Source: Nematopogon swammerdamellus (taxonomy: Eukaryota; Arthropoda; Insecta; Lepidoptera; Adelidae). Taken from it: a stretch of DNA of 64,000 bases. Below, one piece after another: positions 18,901-30,447 of the stretch. The position numbers and the translations under genes are program-made. The DNA lies in assembly GCA_946902875.1 (NCBI GenBank), contig OX336345.1:17763395-17827394 (forward strand). The letters are read 5' to 3'. The notes beneath the pieces were generated by a model. It searched no databases, had not been told where the DNA came from, and worked only from the letters and a program-made list of their open reading frames with translations. How positions within the stretch are numbered: the first letter of the stretch is position 1; every line of letters begins with the position of its first letter.

Positions 18901-21900
18901 AAGTAACCATTTTATACATATATAATACATACCAATCACCTTGCTCCACGATTAAGGATGTTTCAGTTAGGCAGAAAACAGAACTATTAATACTAATCAA
19001 TACCTATATCTAAGATGATGGAACAGTCTCCTGATAGTTATCACAGACTTGTATCACTAAATAACCCATATAACGCTGGACCCATTAGTGAGTTTACAGT
19101 GCAACTCACAGAATTGCCACTCAACATAGACATTGCCTTGTTCAAAGTTAATAAATAAAAATCTGTTAAGTGCGAGTTTTACTCGCGCACGGAGGTTTCC
19201 GTATCTATCCTCCATCAATAACCGCTCAATCGGAGAGAATAATAAAACTAAAGGAAGGCAATTGTGACATGCTACATTAAAGAAAAAGATTCGTCTTCAA
19301 GTGCGATCAGCATCGCGATATTAAGGAACACATATTATGAAGCCTCAGGGGCTGTCTCCACTTATGGTACACCTTCGGCTGTTTCACAAAAATCGACAAA
19401 AAATCATATTGTTTCTCTTCGGTCGCCTTAATGACGAGAAAGTCGAGATGAAGATTGTTAGTGTCATGTTTTGCCTTTATGGCCTCCACGACGCTTATTA
19501 TTTTTTTATGTGACTTTGTAATATCGTTGCAGGAGCTTATGTCTGAGATACGAACGGAATGCCCATTGAGGCCACTCTATTTAAATGGAGTATCAGTATA
19601 CAGAAATTATTCACTTATAGGCATAATAATCATATTTGTTGTAATAGGTAGTGTGAAAATATATTAAAAATATTGGACATTAATCAAACCTGTCAGCTTC
19701 TATACTTTATTACGGTTTATTTATACATTGTTTGTTTGTCAGTGCCCACTAATAGTAGTCGTAGGTAGGACCAGCTGTGCTATAGCAATTTAGATTCCCA
19801 TCTCCTCTCTTGAAAGTACAATTATTGGTAACTTGCATGTTAACTGACAGCGTATCACGTTCGTGACATTACGTATACTTATAACGTGTATAACAAACAT
19901 TTTTAATGATAAATTTAATTTTATTTGTTACAGGTTCCGCCAAAAAGCCATTGAGAGTCATCATAGTTCTAGTCATTATCGCAATGTGCTTATCAATGGC
20001 TGACGGAGCGCCCAAACACAAGAGAAGGCACGCCCGCGGCTGCCAACACAAACTAGAGCCCCTCGGAGACCCCAAGACCAGGGCCAAAAATCCCAAAGAG
20101 TCTCCTCTTAAGCCCCGAATAGGCGCCAGGATGCACAAGATCCAGAAAAGACTGACAAACACTCTGGCCAAGTTCTCCATCGAACAGAACAACTTAAACG
20201 AAACGAAACGCAAAGCCAGCGGCAAGGCGGCCTGGCTACCGAAAGTCAACTTCATGGATATTGCAAGGAACAACCACGGAGGAGCTGCCAAAAGAGTAAG
20301 TTTCAAGATCATTCTCACGCTCTCATGCTTCTCATTAAAATTTGACTAGTGTTGAAATATTGGAGGTTTTCCCGTTTAATATCTTTTTAATTAACTTTAT
20401 TAGCTTTCTATTTATTTTTTCGCTTTTCGTTGATCCGCGGTAGATTCTTCCTTTTTCTGACAAAAGGCCGGCGGAGGCGGTGCGGCGCGGGCGCGAATCT
20501 CTCTGCCCGGTGAAGTGAATGAACAAGCTCGGACGACGACGTGCGGGTGTGCTGGTCCCTCCCACTCATCCTTTATTTTCTGTTCCGACATATTTTAACG
20601 TTTTTCTCTTTGCTTTTATTATTTTTCCACATTCATTCTTGCAGTTTCTCATATGCATTAGTCGGTTTCGCTCCGAGCGGCCAACCGTTGCACGTTAAAT
20701 GAGGCTTCGCCGGTACCAAATTATGAGAGCGGCTGTTTGTAATTCGCTTTACCTTTAAATCTTCGTGCGTAATAAATGGATAGAAATTAAACATGGGAAC
20801 ATGATACGGGGTTGCGAGCGCGGAGTATCTCAATCGTCGCGTTTGTCGACGAGTAGTTGGCGCCTGAAGAAGTGTCATTACTAGTGTTATCGCCGACGCA
20901 TTGCACCTTATCGCAAATTTCAATCGCGTGAATAATAACTATAATATGAACAACGCTTACGCTTACGGCGATGATAAAGCGGCAGAAGATATAATTGAAA
21001 TAGTTAGAATTCCTACCGAGCGCAAGAATGATGTCACATTTTCAAAATAAACCGCTAACCAGGCAAAACAAAAGCAAACTTTTCTTCTAAATAATTGATG
21101 GTTTTCGATCGGCATCTCCATATTAATGGTGAAGTAGGCGATACTTTAGTAAACGTGGACGCCCATTTCGGTCCAAAAGGCTGACGTGAGGTAGATAGTT
21201 TGGCTGCAGCCTTCGGTTAAATAAAAAAAATAAAGCCAATTGGTGGCCGATGCTGGGTTTCAAAGAAATTTGCATAGATGAACAGTTTGTGATTCCGCTG
21301 GACTCACGCGATCTTGAGTCTCTTAGGTATCGGATTTGACATTGTGGGTTTACTTGCTATGGCTGCTTCGATGAAATGTGCCGGAAAATATTTTTTATAT
21401 TTACAAAATTGACTTTTTTTTGTTACAAAAATCTATAAAATGAAAATGCTGATTTTCAGTTGTCTGTTAAATTATTCACTACGTCTCATGTAGTTTCGAT
21501 TAAAAAATCACGATTGCAAAATTGAAAGGAACATTCGAAATAAGTATGGCGAATATAAGTTTGACGAAAATGCATCGGCGTATTTAAGAAGTGTTCTTAT
21601 TATGCCAATATACCTAAAAGAGAAAGGCTTTGTCTCCAAATTCATCATAAATTTCACAATCAGGCCTCATTGTGTTCACAATGTACAAATCACATGCAAG
21701 TTATTCCTATAAATCACGATTGGACACACGAAGATATCGTGAAGGCAGTCGTTGTCAAAACGCGCAGTATTGTCTCAGTAGCAGTGAACGATTTGACCGA
21801 CCCCGCGCCGCGTCTCGCAAGAAACACGGGGAATTCGAGGCGCTGGACAAATTCCTTCGCATTGTCTAGACATCCATGAATTCTCTTAAAATTTTTAGAA

Positions 21901-24900
21901 AATCACAGTACGTTCATTCCCCTGTGCGGTAAAAAGGAACATTTCTAACCGAACATTGTTGCGAAAGTTCACAAATTGTAAAACAATAACGCCTCGGCCT
22001 GCGTGTGGCATTCGAAATTATAAATTGGATATAATAAACGAAGAGTATAAACTAAGGCGGACTAGTTATATTGTTGAGATTGCTTAACGGTATATAAAAA
22101 TGCATGCAAACAAAAATGATATGGTATAATAAAACGATCAAACAACGACCGTATGGCTGGGTGGTGTGGCGGTAGGTACGTCCTTAGAAAATGCAAATAT
22201 TTGGAGATGAGCGCGTAAAGCGTTAGAATTCAAGTGATCTTGGCTTTCGTCTTAACTTACGTTGACTTATGAACAACTTTTAAATTAAATACTACTCAAA
22301 TGAGCGGTTAAAGCGTCGGTGAAAGAAATGTGGACATTCTTATCAGATTTTTTTAAAACGTTAGTATATTTTCAACGTTCGGTTTTATTACTTAGATTTT
22401 GTGTTCTAATTTTATATGTTTATTGAGACTGTTAGAAATTGAAGGTAAATATTTGCCATTGAATACCTAAGATAGAAATCTGAAGAACACATTCCTTCCA
22501 CATATGTATCCGAAAGCGGAACCCTTAACACGATAACGCGACGTGGATGTGGAGGTTTCACAAAGTTGTATCGGCGGCTCGAATCGTCGTGGCCGAGAAG
22601 GCCATTCCACTCTTTGATGGCCCGGAATGCTTTCTAGTTGACAAAAGTGCATTTGAGTGGTCGTCGTGTACCAGCCAGTGTTTGTTCAGTATTTACGATT
22701 TAACAAAACAACACAAAATGTTAAAAACACATTATTTGAGCTGAGACGAATGTGAACTTATGATGCCAACGAGACGACGCTGTTTGTACGCGACACGTTT
22801 CACAGGTTTGGTCGAGCTTTTTAAAGCAAATATATGGCGTATTGTAGCGTTTTCAGGCTCATTGGAGGCTCTTGGGCGTTAAGTTTGTCTTTTGAACTTG
22901 TCTTGTTTTTTGTAATTTGTGTTTTTTTCTAACTTGTCTTTGTAATTTGTCTTCAAATTCAAAACCCATTGATATTATTCGTCTATATTCTGCGATTTCT
23001 CAGTTACTGTTGATTATTTCATGTCATACAAAGGTATAATTTTCTCTAATTTCGTTTGCTTCATTTTGAATTTCTACGTTGCTTATGCAAGTTTAATTGA
23101 ATAAAAAATATATTTTTTATGTTATTTTACTAACAAATTAAATATATTTGACAAAGTTAACCAAACTAGATAAACTAAATAGACAAACACGAAAATTCGT
23201 TTTTAAAATATGGTAAACACGGAAAAATCAACTGTAGTTATAGTTCCCGCGTTGTGTCAAGATCCTTTTATAGCGGCGTCGACGACAAAGAAGAGTGTAA
23301 TAATGAGTTGCGAGTCGGCCTCGGCCTCAAAAGACGTTTCCAATTTGACTCACTGGCAATATAAACTATACGACGAATGAGCACTCCAACTGAATAGAGT
23401 TATTGATAATAAACTCCTTAAATACTATTTCGAGCCCTCATGCGAAAGCTGTCAACCCAGACGAACCAATAGACCTTAACATTTTAAATGTCTCATAACT
23501 TTTGCACAACGACAGAAGTTCACATCTCTTTCAATGCCAATCATTTAAATAATTCTATTGACATCGAAAAGTTTAGTGAGAAAAATGTTACCGTAAAACC
23601 GAGTTGTTCGGGTATTGTCTCCTAAATTTGGTTACCATGTTACTAAACTGGTTAGATCATTTTTCTCTGTTTCATACTTTGTACTAATGAACATGTTCTC
23701 AATTATCTTCTTGAATATCGCCATAGTTATTCGCTAAACAAGAAGAGTGCAATTTAAAAATAATATTATTAGGAGCATCCCCGTTCTTCCGAGTAATTGC
23801 GTGTTCTTTTTAAATATCTGTGGCCTCAACTGATTGAGGTTAAACGAATGTGGGTTTCCGAGAAACGTGCCGGACCAGTGCGTCCGACTCTGTACCTAGA
23901 AACAAATATCCTAGATCACTAACCTTTTAATAGAATTCATCAACAAATTCTAAGACAGTATTTTATAATATACAATACTATTTAATTGCGTTAATAATAA
24001 TGTTCCGCATTTCTCATATTCTTGTCACTTCTACAAGGCTGCAAAGATTTATATGCGAGTTAACAAAAACGCTAACATTTTTCCTATGCTCGTTCCAAGT
24101 TATTCCGTAACCTCTCGTCAAGCAATCTACATTCCTAACTAACCATTTAACCACATCATTATTTTCTAGAATTTGTACAAATCACGCTTGTTTCAATTCG
24201 TAAACAAAGTTATGGAAACAGATTTTATTTTCAAAAGTAAATTTTAATATTGCTAATTGCTATGCAAAGTTTACAAATGCCCCTTTTTTTACCTCGGTTT
24301 TTACAGTGGCGAAGGAAAATAAAATAAACATTACTAAAAGTCGTTTACTTTATAAAAGAAGAAGGTTTTATGATCGTCGGCGTTGCCGCCCGGGCCGCGC
24401 CCCGCGCTGCTGCGCCGCTGCGGCCGGGACCAGATTGGCCAGTATTTCATGTTTATTGAGACTTATCAGGCATTGTTGTGTTACAAAGTGTATGTACGAA
24501 GCCTCCTGCAATGTTGTAGTCACGAATGTCATAATAAATCATTGTCATTCGCAACCCTTTCCCTGTCTTCTTTCCACTAATCCTCACACAACACCTCCCA
24601 TACTCCCGTGAGCTCGAATATCAATCGTTGATATTGATTTGTGGGTTCACTTAGTCTGTTTTACAGATACTATCACGGACGCTGCTCTGCGGAACTAGCA
24701 TCCCTTATTCCCTGCCACCCGTCCTATCTCCGCATGACTCGTCGCAGAGAGACTCCACACCCTTTTGTTGTTGACATTGGGCTTTTGAGAACACATCGGT
24801 TTTCTAAATCGTTTCTTTGTCGCACCGCTAGAGTGTGGAACTGTCTTCCGGCGAGTGTATTTCCTGAATCCTTTAACCTGGGTGTCTTCAAGCGTCGTAT

Positions 24901-25957
24901 TAACGGGCTAGACAGCCTAGCAACAGTCCGCTAATCTGCTGGCATGGCACCTAACTGAGCGTGGTTTCGCGAGGAGAGGTGATTTTGGCTCTGTCGACTG
25001 CACCATTGGTCCCTCGGCACAGCCACCCAAGCTGGTTTACATAAAAAAAAAATCAACGGACACGTCTTATACGTCCTATAAGATAAGAACTAATGATAGA
25101 AATCCCTCAATTATCAGTCATTTGTTTGCTTTATTCTTGTCAATGATTCATATCAATATTCGTTCGTTGATTATGTACAGCACGACATAACTGATACCTA
25201 AATGAGTAAAGAAATTCTGTAATTATAAATTTTGTTCATTTTATCCAATACAATCTTCAAATGTTTTAAAATCTAGAAATATGAGTAAGAGCATCTATGG
25301 AGAAGTTGATTATGATGATTGATGAGAAAAACCATAAAAAGTGGTAGAATAAAATTTATTCAGTTTTAGATACTATATGCTGGATAATCATGCCTTTCCT
25401 TCGTGTTAACTTTAATAATATCTTACAGCCTATAATTCTGAGCGAAATACACACAATTATACAATGTGATAAATACTTAGAGTTCACAAAAACTAACAAA
25501 GAACTTTCTATTGTTACAGTTTGAGCTCCTCGTACCGAAGCTGCACAAGAACATGAAGAACTTCCAAGTGATCTTCGACTGCCTGCAGAAGGTGAACGTC
25601 GAAATCATAGACTCCTCGGACCCGGAGGAACGCCAGCGCGCCATCAGGAACCACCAGCTCGCCCTCAAGGACCTCATCACAGTCGTGGAAGACGGTATGA
25701 GGGAGTTCAACCGGTGCATTCCGCCGACGAACTCGGTGTGCAACGCCGCAGACATGAGAAAGCTGGGCTTCCACCTTCGCGTCAGTCAGAGCCAGAGGAT
25801 GGAGCAGGACGCCCTCGCCTACAGGGCCTACACCAAGACAATTAAGAACTGGAAGAGGGCCTTCCGCTGCGGTCTGCCGAACCTCAAGGACAATATTTTC
25901 TGCAGAAAGTGGAGGCAACAGTTCGAACAGAGGAGAAAAGAGAAGCAACAACATTAA
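15929..25957 (+). CDS. Secreted basic helical protein, candidate cytokine-like ligand (three coding exons)
   Basis: Exons 15929-15947, 19934-20295 and 25520-25957 join in frame into 272 codons. Introns are GT-AG with phases 1 and 0. Residues 1-31 form a signal peptide: MDVYLNGSAKKPLR, a hydrophobic core (15-28), and a likely cut after ADG31. The mature chain opens with a basic cluster (KHKRRHARG, 34-42), has a proline-rich linker (49-67) and one N-glycosylation site (N95-E-T), and holds six Cys (43, 148, 193, 201, 244, 255), enough for three disulfides. Likely helices are at about 70-95, 128-156, 161-192 and 216-243. A secreted, Lys/Arg-rich four-helix layout suggests a cytokine or growth-factor-like ligand. 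Insect Unpaired ligands of JAK/STAT have this general shape, but no diagnostic motif proves it. The AU-rich 3' UTR fits a short-lived mRNA. Confidence 0.6.
15948..19933 (+). other. Intron 1 (about 4.0 kb)
   Basis: It starts GTGCGT and ends TTACAG. No SINE, LINE or MITE copy was recognised. A GC-richer block at 16660-16830 (CGACGGCGGCGGAGTCACG and GGCAGCTTGACGTCGCC) could be an enhancer. A 148-codon minus-strand frame (18354-18800) has no family match and is left uncalled. Confidence 0.5.
19934..20295 (+). CDS. Coding exon 2: signal-peptide core and basic N-terminal region
   Basis: The acceptor is TTATTTGTTACAG and the donor is AGA|GTAAGT. The exon encodes residues 7-127: the hydrophobic signal core, ADG cleavage site, KHKRRHARGC cluster, proline-rich linker and helix 1. 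Its GC content and codon use differ sharply from the introns on both sides, which argues strongly for real coding sequence. Reading through the donor meets a stop at 20347-20349. Confidence 0.75.
20296..25519 (+). other. Intron 2 (about 5.2 kb)
   Basis: It starts GTAAGT and ends TTACAG. It is almost free of repeats except for the LINE 3' end at 24640-25046. GC-rich blocks at 20440-20560, 22540-22630 and 24370-24440 lie in AT-rich DNA and may be regulatory; no exon with paired splice sites was found in them. Confidence 0.5.
24640..25046 (+). pseudogene. LINE (jockey/CR1-like) C-terminal domain and 3' UTR, 5'-truncated
   Basis: This is the best preserved of the eight or so copies. The frame reads FYRYYHGRCSAELASLIPCH, then TRRRETPHPFVVDIGLLRTH, SFLCRTARVWNCLPASVFPE and FNLGVFKRRING, ending LDSLATVR at 24932. 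This is the conserved tail of jockey/CR1-type polyproteins. The 3' UTR follows with GCGTGGTTTCGCGAGGAG and ACCATTGGTCCCTCGGCACA, then an A run (25044-25052). The reverse transcriptase itself is missing. Confidence 0.7.
25520..25957 (+). CDS. Coding exon 3: helical core and C terminus
   Basis: The acceptor is TTCTATTGTTACAG; the exon runs in phase 0 for 145 codons to TAA at 25955-25957. Third positions are strongly C/G-rich (CTG, GTC, AAC, AAG), unlike the surroundings, a clear mark of selection on a protein. It carries five of the six mature cysteines and three amphipathic helices, and ends in a basic tail (QRRKEKQQH). The 146-aa frame on the opposite strand is a shadow. Confidence 0.8.
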   Translation, partial: FELLVPKLHKNMKNFQVIFDCLQKVNVEIIDSSDPEERQRAIRNHQLALKDLITVVEDGMREFNRCIPPTNSVCNAADMRKLGFHLRVSQSQRMEQDALAYRAYTKTIKNWKRAFRCGLPNLKDNIFCRKWRQQFEQRRKEKQQH

Positions 25958-26935
25958 TTAAATATAGTAGTTTCGTTTAAACGTATTCAGCCATCGCTTG
26001 CTCTTGTACTGTTAGTTTAGTAACTTATTTGTTTTTTTTTTCAATTTCATGTAATGTTTAATAATTTATTCCTATTTATTGGTCGATACTTCCTTTCTTC
26101 CTCGCTGTCGTCACATTCTATTTTTTGCTTTCAATTCTCGAACTAGGGCGGAGCGATTCCTATTGAGAGGAATTTTGTTGTTATTGCGTAGAAATGTTTT
26201 CATGGGTACATTGATCTGTGATATTAAGTATATAATTTGTTTTAAGTTGTAACTTATTATGACGCAATTAATAATTTAATTTTAACTGTGAAATGATCAC
26301 TGACCAGACTTAAAGGATATTGCCAATACGTATATTTTTGCACTGTTGGTTCCTTGTATAGATAGATAAGTATATTAATATTGATATTAGGACATGTTTT
26401 TTATTATGTACATATTATTATGTATTACATTGGTCTGTCTCAGAATATCTGCAATTATTTCAATTTGTAAATATACTACTGGCTTCATTATAATACCATT
26501 TTTGATCCTTAGGGCACAGAATAATTTCCATGTTGTATCACTTCTTAAACTTTTAGGGTCGTTTAACACATGCACGGCTCGGCTGCCGTGCCGTGCATAT
26601 GTGAAGCAGTCCTTATTTGGCATACTAATTAAAAATATTATTTTAATAGTAAAAATATGTGGTAGACAATAATTCAATTGCAAATTTTGTATAAAGTATT
26701 GTGCCATTTTAAGAGATATTAGGCAAACGGTAGCGTAGATTATAAAACTGCCTTATTGTGCCTTTTATTGTGAAATGCAGTGGCTTAGTAAATTATTTGC
26801 TCTCATTGTGTTAAACACAAATCTTACTGAATATCGCGTAATTATTTATTATATTTTTGAAACTGTCTTTATACGTTTTCTATACAATTTATGTCACATT
26901 TATTTGGAAAAATAAAACAAAATTCCTAAAATATT
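25958..26935 (+). other. Likely 3' UTR of the secreted-protein gene
   Basis: The first AATAAA after the stop is at 26911-26916. The interval is AU-rich with several ATTTA words (for example near 26075, 26275, 26845 and 26900), the kind of element that destabilises cytokine mRNAs. A stem-loop sits at 26567-26602. A second AATAAA lies near 27080. Confidence 0.5.
26911..26916 (+). terminator. Polyadenylation signal AATAAA
   Basis: The first canonical hexamer downstream of the TAA at 25955-25957, giving a 3' UTR of about 0.97 kb. The cleavage site is not determined. Confidence 0.4.
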
Positions 26936-27203
26936 TATCTTAATAAGTAGTTCATTGTATTATTATCGTTTAAGTTTTGAACTGAGCATTACCATGAGGA
27001 ACTTATTTATAAATAATTTAAACGCTTAATATTAAGCGAATCGACGATTTATACTTTACTTTTCAGTATTATTTGGGCGAAATAAAACTGTAAATATCGC
27101 TAATATTTTGTTTATTTTATCCTCCACACTTTGTAATATACCTACTATCCTACTGTCTCCAATATGATTATCACTTAACTCAAGGTTAGTTCAAGAAAAT
27201 TTT

Positions 27204-27261
27204 TCAATATTTTTTACATACATAGCGTCACGCCTGTTTTCCGGTGGGGTCAATATTTTTT
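27204..27261 (-). mobile_element. 34-bp RTE 3'-end insertion with 12-bp target duplication
   Basis: The inner 27216-27249 is the reverse complement of the end of the RTE at 8212-10289 (CCCCACCGGGAAACAGGCGT then GACGCTATGTATGT). It is bounded on both sides by TCAATATTTTTT (27204-27215 and 27250-27261). Both the tail sequence and the duplication are intact, so this is a real, extremely truncated insertion, not a chance match. Confidence 0.85.
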
Positions 27262-27334
27262 ATATAAAAATATTCGTTATATGTAGATACCTACACAGAG
27301 TAGTAAATGAAATGAAGGAAAGCTAGTGCTTTCC

Positions 27335-27475
27335 TTCATCCGCCCAGATCAGTGCAGCCGGTTCGACCGAAGGGAAGCACTGACATGGCACCTGGTTCAC
27401 CCGGTCTTATGGGCTGACATCACGGATGTTGTAGGTGATTAAGCCAACCGTGTCCGTTTCCATAAAATAAAATAA
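27335..27475 (+). mobile_element. SINE family B, 3' part
   Basis: It holds the GAAGGGAAGCACTGACATGG, CATCACGGATGTTGTAGGTG and CCAACCGTGTC blocks with an AAAATAAAATAAAA tail. The 5' two thirds are missing. Confidence 0.7.
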
Positions 27476-27780
27476 AACAGGTTAGCCTCGCCTCTGTATG
27501 TAAGTATTTTGAAAATGCTGCAAAAGCGGCGGCGATTCTGAAATATTCCACAGCATTATATTATTTGGTACGTAACTTTATGTTACTTACTCACATGCTT
27601 TCATAAAATTCTAATAAAGATTTGAATGATAATTACAGACAATTTAAATAATAGAACAAATGTACGCACATTTCCATTGTGATCAATGAATAAAAGCAAT
27701 TTATTCAAAATTTTAGTATTTTTTTAATCATATTTAAAGTGTGGGAAGCCAAAGAGTTAAAATTTCTACATTTATATGTT

Positions 27781-28137
27781 GTCCCAAAACTCAACGTGAA
27801 GCGGGAACCAGGGAGTAGGCCAGTTTATGACTACCCATTTGGAGTCATTTGTTTTTTATGATATGAGCATTTCTTGAAAAATACTCTCGTACTTACAAAA
27901 TTTTTAGGTACTACGACTACAAATTTGCAAATATAATTGTAATTTTTTTTTATTGGTAGCCTAAATAACTCTGCTTATCCCAAATAAAACCAAAATGTCC
28001 ATAGTTTTATCACAAAAAATATTCAGTTCAATTTTTTTCTGAAAAAACAAATGACTCCGATTTTTTTTCTCATTTTTCCCTGGGTATTCATAAACTAGCC
28101 TACTCCCTGTTTGCCGCTTCACGTTGAGTTTTGGGAC
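27781..28137. mobile_element. Inverted-repeat DNA element (357 bp)
   Basis: The ends are about 55-bp inverted copies beginning GTCCCAAAACTCAACGTGAA (27781 inward, and 28137 inward on the other strand), with a few mismatches. The interior is AT-rich and non-coding. No clear target duplication was seen. Confidence 0.7.
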
Positions 28138-29000
28138 ACGTTGTACATATATATATATACGAGTTAAAATCTATACTTGTTTGGATCTACAACTATAGGT
28201 GTAATTAGGGAGACAAAAAAATAAGTACTCATAGAACATTAATTTCGAAAATGAGCACCTATGAGGTAACGGAAGTGAGTCAGGAACAGGTCATCCATCG
28301 CTCACCTACAAATCTGGCGGGAATATACGCGAAATAAAAAAAACTTAAACGGTGGTAATTGCTACTCTCTACTATGTCATATCATCAAGTAGGGATCCAC
28401 AGCGCGAATTGCAATTCCGAACTAACTTGCACACTTCCTTGTTTTTTTTACACTATATATATCTGTTTCAATCATGAGTATAGTTACGCCATCTAGTGAT
28501 CAAATTTAGTTTGTATTCAGCGCCATCTATTGACGAGTAGCTAAACTACAATAATGTGTTATTATGAGAGTGTGCGTTATGCACGCTTCGACGAGAACCA
28601 TTCGATGTAATAAATTTACTTACATACATACATTACACCCACCCACCACACCACCCACCCAACCTCATACTGACTGACCTTACTGATTTTAATAATTGTG
28701 TAAACATTGGAGACATCTGTCGGCGTACGTACAAACTACGTTAGCCGTTACCACGGACTACAGCCGTTAGTTACCTCAAAATTCTTGTGAACTTTTAGCG
28801 TGTGGATAACTTAAACTAGATGGCGCTATACATTTTTTTAGTAATTTTGATACCCGGAATTTTAATTTATAATAAAATACTATAACCATGAATAAATGTG
28901 TCAGAAATTGTCATTGAAAATTCTATGCGAATTGATTGAGTAGTTTACAAATTATTAATATAGCATCACAATCAAAGAAAGTATGGTATGAACGGAATTT
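28138..29000. other. No gene seen; short repeat words
   Basis: AT-rich DNA. The words GCCATCTA and its complement occur at 28490, 28523 and 28820, a phrase common in lepidopteran repeats. A CATA/CACC-rich run is at 28620-28665. Confidence 0.45.
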
Positions 29001-29004
29001 AGTG

Positions 29005-29112
29005 CCGAATGGAGAGAAGGAGGGAGAGGAGGCGAGGGAGGGAAGTAGTGGGAAGAAGGGAAGGGGAAGAAGGGAGGGTGAGGGAGGGAGGTAGGAAGGG
29101 AGATAAGAGAAG
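29005..29112 (+). repeat. Polypurine (GGGA)n tract
   Basis: About 108 bp of almost pure purine (GGAGG, GGGAA and AGGGAGGG units) with very few pyrimidines. It can form triplex DNA. It sits close to the Helitron end at 29206. Confidence 0.85.
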
Positions 29113-29159
29113 CTATGAAGCTATAGTTTATAATCATATTTGCTTTTAAATCGGATTTG

Positions 29160-29206
29160 TTATTAAACCGAGTCTACCGCGAGCGAAGCCGCGGGCAAAA
29201 GCTAGT
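29160..29206 (+). mobile_element. Helitron 3' terminus
   Basis: GTCTACCGCGAGCGAAGCCG then CGGGCAAAAGCTAGT before a T. CGCG...CGCG forms the terminal hairpin and CTAGT is the expected end. The same end appears at 1-22. Confidence 0.65.
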
Positions 29207-30255
29207 TTCTTGTTAAAAATATTACGCCAACAATTAAATATTTATTGATTCTGCACTTACGTCCTCCAAACTCACGCTGATTTACGAGTAACATCAAACG
29301 GGAGAAACCTATTTTTAACCGATTCAAAAAAAGGAGGAGGTTCTCAATTCGACTGTGTTTTTTTTTATGTTTGTTACCTCAGAACTTTCGACTGGGTGAA
29401 ACGATTTTTAAAATTCTTTTTTTATTTGAAAGCTTGTGCTTCCCGTGTGGTTCCATTTCAATTTGTTCAAGATCGGATTGAGTCGGATCGGGCCGAGTAC
29501 ATTAATAGCAAAAAATTACTAAAAAAAACTGTGAAATAAAAACTATTTAAAAAAATATAAAAACCACCTTCATAAATGTATGAAATAAAAATTGGTTGTC
29601 TGTAAAGTCGGTTTACGGACGATAGTTTTACGTGATGACGTCATAAAGTATATAAAGTGCGAAGTCAGATACAAAATCAGTTTATAATACTTTATCGTGC
29701 TTAGAAGTTTAATTCTTAAATCGCAAATGTGAGTACCTACTTTAAAAACTAATAATATTAAGAAGAAAAGCTGTCAGACTGACGGGGTAAATTTTTTTTC
29801 TAAAGATATGAAAAAAATGAAAATTTTATAAAACCGGATGCCCGACAGCTTCCGCAGTATATTACCGGCGACATCGCCTCAGCGCCTCACCACCCCGCTG
29901 TGTCAGAGGAGGGATAAGTGACGTCGCGGGTCCCAGTCAACACGCCTCGCCCTCCTCGCGGTGTGGCCGGATCCAGTGACAAGACCTGCTGCTTCTTTCG
30001 CAACCAGCGCACCCAATCCACCACGGTTCGCTGATCCATCGCCCGCGTCTGCCGGTGAGGATGACGAACCAGGGACACGCCCCGCCACACCAGCTACGAC
30101 GGGACGAAGTCCGCCGCCACCGGTTAGCTTGGGGCTATCGCGGCCCTGTGTCGCGCTTGCAGCCTCCGCTACCGGTGCAGCGCCGTGCGCAACAGCGACG
30201 CACGCAAGAGGGCCAACAAAGATAGAAGAGCTGTGTGACGTCGCCCCGCAGTCCG

Positions 30256-30363
30256 ACGGATACGGAGCTCTCCGGGATGGGGGTGGTGGTGGCCTACGTG
30301 TCTAGTACCACCACCTATCGCTCGTAGCTTGTCTCGCGTCGTCCCGGAGAGCTCCGTAGCCAC
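30256..30363 (+). repeat. Inverted repeat in the GC-rich core
   Basis: TACGGAGCTCTCCGGGA (30259-30277 region) pairs with TCCCGGAGAGCTCCGTA (about 30342-30358) across roughly 65 nt. The pairing is near perfect over about 17 bp. Confidence 0.75.
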
Positions 30364-30375
30364 GGCCTGCACCCA

Positions 30376-30447
30376 CCGGCGTGCTTGGAGGCCTGCCTCC
30401 CGCCGCCGGCGGGTACCGGCGTGCTTGGAGGCCTGCCTCCCGCCGCC
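30376..30447 (+). repeat. Tandem duplication of a 40-bp GC-rich unit
   Basis: CCGGCGTGCTTGGAGGCCTG then CCTCCCGCCGCC occurs twice (starting 30376 and 30416), spaced 40 bp. It ends in a GCCGCCGCGGCGGCGG palindrome. Confidence 0.85.

Noticed and set aside
19869..20318. 149-codon minus-strand frame
   Set aside because: Antisense shadow of exon 2.
25514..25954. 146-codon minus-strand frame
   Set aside because: Exact antisense shadow of exon 3, caused by its GC-rich third positions.
28490..28830. Inverted pair of GCCATCTA words as TIRs
   Set aside because: Only 8-10 bp, and the word is common in lepidopteran repeats, so boundaries cannot be supported.
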